Origin: CAZISM01 sp964541895
Lineage (GTDB): Bacteria; Zhuqueibacterota; Zhuqueibacteria; Residuimicrobiales; Residuimicrobiaceae
DNA: 8,898 nt
Assembly: GCA_964541895.1 (NCBI GenBank)
Contig: CAZISM010000175.1
Location: 1 to 8,898 of the forward strand
Reading direction: 5' to 3'
The notes under the pieces are model-generated. The model worked only from the letters and a program-made list of their open reading frames with translations, searched no databases and was not told where the DNA came from. The position numbers and the translations under genes were made by a program. Below, in pieces: positions 7,301 through 8,898 of the stretch; the stretch's first letter is position 1, and every line of letters begins with the position of its first letter.

Positions 7301-7495
7301 GGTTTGGCGATAAATCCGGGCAGTGAAGTATATCAATACTTTGCTTCTTTAAAATCAGGCGACCGTGTCGGCCAGTACAAACAGTCCCATCTGGTATATC
7401 CGAAAGAAAAACCGGGTGAAAACTATTATTATCGCGTCGGCGGCCCGGTGCAGGTCTTTTTCGGTATGCGCTTCAACATGGATTTCGGAAAATAG
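4373..7495 (+). CDS. TonB-dependent outer-membrane receptor with carboxypeptidase-regulatory-like N-domain (SusC-like/Oar-like, no SusD partner)
   Basis: This 1040-residue protein begins with a signal peptide (MKKKTTRQ, a hydrophobic run, cleavage near ASRA-AN at 22-27). Residues about 28-117 form a carboxypeptidase-regulatory-like Ig fold (GKLSGIVKDSKSGEPLIGAN, DPEGFYYILNVPP, MLGYETKTI). A TonB-box-like stretch, LEGKSVTITAQ (122-132), follows. The plug is at about 145-245 (NTIQELMNLSPGVSV, INIRGGGSDQVMAYLDG, GGFLAEYGDLRSGVINVTT), and the rest is a 22-strand-type barrel ending in VQVFFGMRFNMDFGK. In the barrel, NYGHAYNAPS, GNPDLKPAKTVQYELGYEQV and LDLHNLF are typical late-barrel sequences. 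Receptors of this class import large ligands such as oligosaccharides or siderophores across the outer membrane using TonB-ExbBD energy. The Ig domain carries an extra loop of about 15 residues (VWRQNKIVPLEVRLG, 53-67). The adjacent LacI-type regulator favours a carbohydrate ligand, but this is inference. Confidence 0.93.
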   Translation: MKKKTTRQVTILFFLILGLVTASRAANGKLSGIVKDSKSGEPLIGANIMIEGVWRQNKIVPLEVRLGAVADPEGFYYILNVPPETYAVRASMLGYETKTITNVRVESDRTITLNFVMEQVALEGKSVTITAQKEVVQLDVSSSQIVMSKSETENLPVNTIQELMNLSPGVSVSSYDNKINIRGGGSDQVMAYLDGFSLKDNVFNVPFLSYNRTSIEEISIQTGGFLAEYGDLRSGVINVTTTEGGSHYNVLFDGRYAPAGYKYSGPKAYLEDKQYLMYGSDIAYDSVKLAQMFPLPEDKFMGWIKYSERNLTDTDSTNDRSPNQNRELWRWQHRGREEGHLPDYVVDATVSGPVPGAKLPLLGPMLSKMNFMLSHRSNYVAYERPALRDHFAEGNSMLKLTYHITPNMRLTGMGMVADESGTGATNHEQGDDAYVMRAGGGGSYGDSNYPLGDIRTTNWGLNFVHTLSPKTFYEIRVSRMERQYNFRHGPARDTTKIQTIPAEYYTLETGVKAKGYWDVKSGHYVKKDTTFKAGDVLWFPARSYDEAPEGWSIPGRSVYDQTGKVNLNGGDGVTDQSDGWSLTVRGDLTSQVSKYHQIKTGFYYNPTKIRRDYYEVRTPVEDRAIRYTEYPQYGGIYFQDRMELNGLIGNFGLRGEFFDANANSYDPEDPFNDTWYMGNLWTDLDSMPVAESKKYFRLSPRLGISHPMTASSKIYFNYGHAYNAPSNTYRYGFLPHPRMTSPAEWRGNPDLKPAKTVQYELGYEQVLFQDYMIHTAVYYKDVTDELGWVYYQNVFSPNPTWRYRTWDNKAYQDIIGWEFRLYKRVGRFVSGWVQTEFLGQKRGEIGYQNQYVPGDPLNLPAFSRFSYPDEVLWEWTPSVVANLDFHTPTGFGPTLLGGKLLGGWRLNAILSWAQGGRFTWNPTNSPFVRNNLRYTDSFGNDFYLSKEVNIRGLGATLYLDLHNLFSRTLLNVGVLNGLAINPGSEVYQYFASLKSGDRVGQYKQSHLVYPKEKPGENYYYRVGGPVQVFFGMRFNMDFGK

Positions 7496-7554
7496 AAAAA
7501 CAGGTCTCAAGAGTAGGACTGAATCTTTTTCCGTAACAACGGTGGAGAACTCGA

Positions 7555-8538
7555 ATGAAAAATAAATGGCTTATTCTAATCATCACACTTTTTTGTCTGA
7601 GCTTGAGCGCCCAGGCGCAGATGAAAAAAGTGGCTCAGACCAAAATGCAGTTTCTGAAACTGGGTATCGGCGCTCGCGCGGCCGCCATGGGCGACGCCTT
7701 TATTGCCATCAGCGGTGACCCCACGTCCGCCTTCTACAATCCGGCCGGTTGTGCCGACGTTAACGGACTGGCGTTGGCCGTACATCAGACCAACTGGATT
7801 GCCGACATCGATCACAAAGCCGGCGTGCTGGCCTACAACACCGGCCGTTTCGGAGTGATCGTGGCCGACTATATGGCGGTCGATTACGGCACCATGGAAC
7901 GCACCGTGGTCGACGCCCATGCCTGGGAAGGCTATCAGAGCCAGGGCACCTTTTCCGTCGGCGAATATGCCGTGGGGCTGGGCTATGCCACCAGCATCAC
8001 CGATCGCTTTTCCATCGGCGGTAAAGTCAAATACGCGTATCAGGATCTGGGCACCAGCCAAACCTGGCAATACCTGCGCACCCAGTTTGAAACCACCAAA
8101 ACCGTGAAAAATGAAAACGAAGCCGTGGCCTATGACTTTGGCACCTATTACAACTCGGGATTCAAAAACATCCGCATCGGCATGTCGGTGCAAAACTTTG
8201 CCAACAAACCGATACCGTTGACCTTCCGCTTCGGCGTCGCCATGGACGTGAACACCCTGCTCATGCCGGAAAACAAAACCCATGTCATCACGCTGGCCAT
8301 CGATGCCCTTCATCCCAAGGATTATTCCGAACGGATCAACTTTGGCCTGGAATACGGTTTTAACCAGCTGTTCTTTCTGCGCGGCGGCTACAAAATGAAT
8401 TACGACGAAGAAAAATATACGGGCGGTGTCGGCATCAAAACAAAGGTCAGCGGCTTTGGGCTGATGTTTGATTATGCGGTCACCGATTTCGGCGCCTTTG
8501 GCATCGTCAATCGATTTTCGCTCTCCTTCCTGATGTAA
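7555..8538 (+). CDS. PorV/PorQ-family (UPF0164-type) outer-membrane beta-barrel protein
   Basis: A 327-residue protein with signal peptide MKNKWLILIITLFCLSLSAQA, probably cut after residue 21. The family signature follows at 36-65: LGIGARAAAMGDAFIAISGD then PTSAFYNPAG. After it come alternating beta-strand segments (FGVIVADYMAVDYG, YAVGLGYATSITDRFSIGGKVKYAYQD, FGLEYGFNQLFFLRGGYKMNYDEE) and a terminal strand FGIVNRFSLSFLM. These are FadL-like barrels. In Bacteroidota, PorV works with the type IX secretion system, while many related lineages carry copies next to TonB receptors, with role unproven. GGTGGAG at 7541-7547, seven bases before the ATG, is a strong ribosome binding site and fixes the start. 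The gap after the receptor gene is 59 bp without a terminator, so co-transcription is likely. A role in exporting or anchoring a partner, or in ligand passage, is inference. Confidence 0.9.
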   Translation: MKNKWLILIITLFCLSLSAQAQMKKVAQTKMQFLKLGIGARAAAMGDAFIAISGDPTSAFYNPAGCADVNGLALAVHQTNWIADIDHKAGVLAYNTGRFGVIVADYMAVDYGTMERTVVDAHAWEGYQSQGTFSVGEYAVGLGYATSITDRFSIGGKVKYAYQDLGTSQTWQYLRTQFETTKTVKNENEAVAYDFGTYYNSGFKNIRIGMSVQNFANKPIPLTFRFGVAMDVNTLLMPENKTHVITLAIDALHPKDYSERINFGLEYGFNQLFFLRGGYKMNYDEEKYTGGVGIKTKVSGFGLMFDYAVTDFGAFGIVNRFSLSFLM

Positions 8539-8576
8539 GGAGAGGCATATCTCTAATCGCTGTTTCTGCTTATCAT

Positions 8577-8582
8577 GGAGGT
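8577..8582 (+). promoter_or_regulatory. Strong ribosome binding site that sets the start of the last gene
   Basis: GGAGGT lies 10 bases before the ATG at 8593. An in-frame ATG at 8575 overlaps this site and has no ribosome binding site of its own. It would also add MEVRAR in front of the signal peptide, so 8593 is preferred. Confidence 0.65.
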
Positions 8583-8592
8583 AAGAGCTCGT

Positions 8593-8898
8593 ATGCATGC
8601 ACACAACATAAAAACATTACTCCTGGCGCTCTCGGTCATCACCCTTATTTTTGCAGGCGCTGTCCTCGGCCAGGTGAAGACCAAAAAGGATCTGCATATC
8701 GGTGAATTATGGCATCAGGATCAGGATGTCCCCAGCGGCGGCTGGGAAGAGTCCTACTGCTGGCCGGGCAATCACTGGCGTGAAAAGCTGGTGGGCGAAG
8801 TACGCATGATGAACGGCACCGGCCGCATGTCCGGCTTGTGTTATGGTATGAAGAATTGGAAAGAGTACACCGGCATCACCTACCCCTATGTGGTCGGT
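8593..8898 (+). CDS. Secreted protein of unknown function, N-terminal fragment (3' end outside window)
   Basis: The first 102 codons are open to the window edge. The product starts with a signal peptide (MHAHNIKTLLLALSVITLIF, then AGAVLGQ, cleavage near residue 26). The mature start is rich in Trp, Tyr and Gly (IGELWHQDQDVPSGGWEE, CWPGNHWREKLVGEV, NWKEYTGITYPYV), with two Cys at 56 and 83. It follows the PorV-like gene by 54 bp without a terminator, so it should be in the same operon. The W-P-G pattern recalls large secreted proteins that I believe sit beside TonB receptor/PorV gene pairs in KSB1-like genomes. That is from memory and unverified. It may be a surface or exported component of the same system. 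I cannot name a domain from this fragment. Confidence 0.75.
   Translation, partial: MHAHNIKTLLLALSVITLIFAGAVLGQVKTKKDLHIGELWHQDQDVPSGGWEESYCWPGNHWREKLVGEVRMMNGTGRMSGLCYGMKNWKEYTGITYPYVVG

Noticed and set aside
8539..8560. AGAG/CTCT inverted repeat after the PorV-like gene as a terminator
   Set aside because: The stem is only about 4 bp and no T-run follows, so it does not support termination.
7576..8604. 342-codon open frame on the minus strand
   Set aside because: It is a shadow of the PorV-like gene, which carries the family signature and a strong ribosome binding site. The shadow product has a His/Gly/Asp-rich composition typical of antisense frames.

Overview
The window looks like a carbohydrate-utilisation type locus from a Gram-negative bacterium of the Fibrobacteres-Chlorobi-Bacteroidetes side of the tree. 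A member of the KSB1/Calditrichota-like lineages is my best guess, not a proven one. The reasons are a moderately GC-rich genome, a TonB-dependent receptor with an N-terminal carboxypeptidase-regulatory-like domain but no SusD gene beside it, a PorV/PorQ (UPF0164-type) outer-membrane protein, and promoters resembling the ordinary sigma-70 TTGACA type rather than the Bacteroidota -33/-7 type.

Layout. Positions 1-2627 (minus strand) hold the first 875 codons of a large secreted protein whose 3' end lies outside the window. It has a signal peptide, an alpha/alpha-toroid-like helical domain with an HExxH sequence, beta-rich linker domains and the start of a PQQ/FG-GAP-like beta-propeller. Positions 2628-3173 are a 546-bp AT-rich divergent control region. 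Positions 3174-4283 (plus) encode a LacI-family repressor, 4373-7495 a 1040-residue TonB-dependent receptor, and 7555-8538 a PorV/PorQ-like barrel protein. Position 8593 to the window end is the first 102 codons of a further secreted protein. The plus-strand genes are separated by 54-89 bp with no clear terminator between them, so they are probably one operon.

How it may work. The control region has a near mirror-image design. Two TTGACA promoters point outward, each with an A-tract just upstream of its -35 box. A perfect 7-bp inverted repeat sits midway between them, and two LacI-type operators with a central CG (around 2859-2872 and 3003-3014) lie at or just past the predicted start sites. 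The simplest reading is that the LacI-family protein represses its own operon and the divergent secreted protein together, and a ligand (probably a sugar or oligosaccharide, unidentified) releases both. The secreted protein would process a polymer outside the cell or in the periplasm, and the TonB receptor would import or sense the product. The PorV-like protein and the last gene would be further envelope or exported components. These roles are inferred from family and neighbourhood; no substrate can be read from the sequence.

No RNA genes, insertion sequences, CRISPR arrays or phage features were seen.
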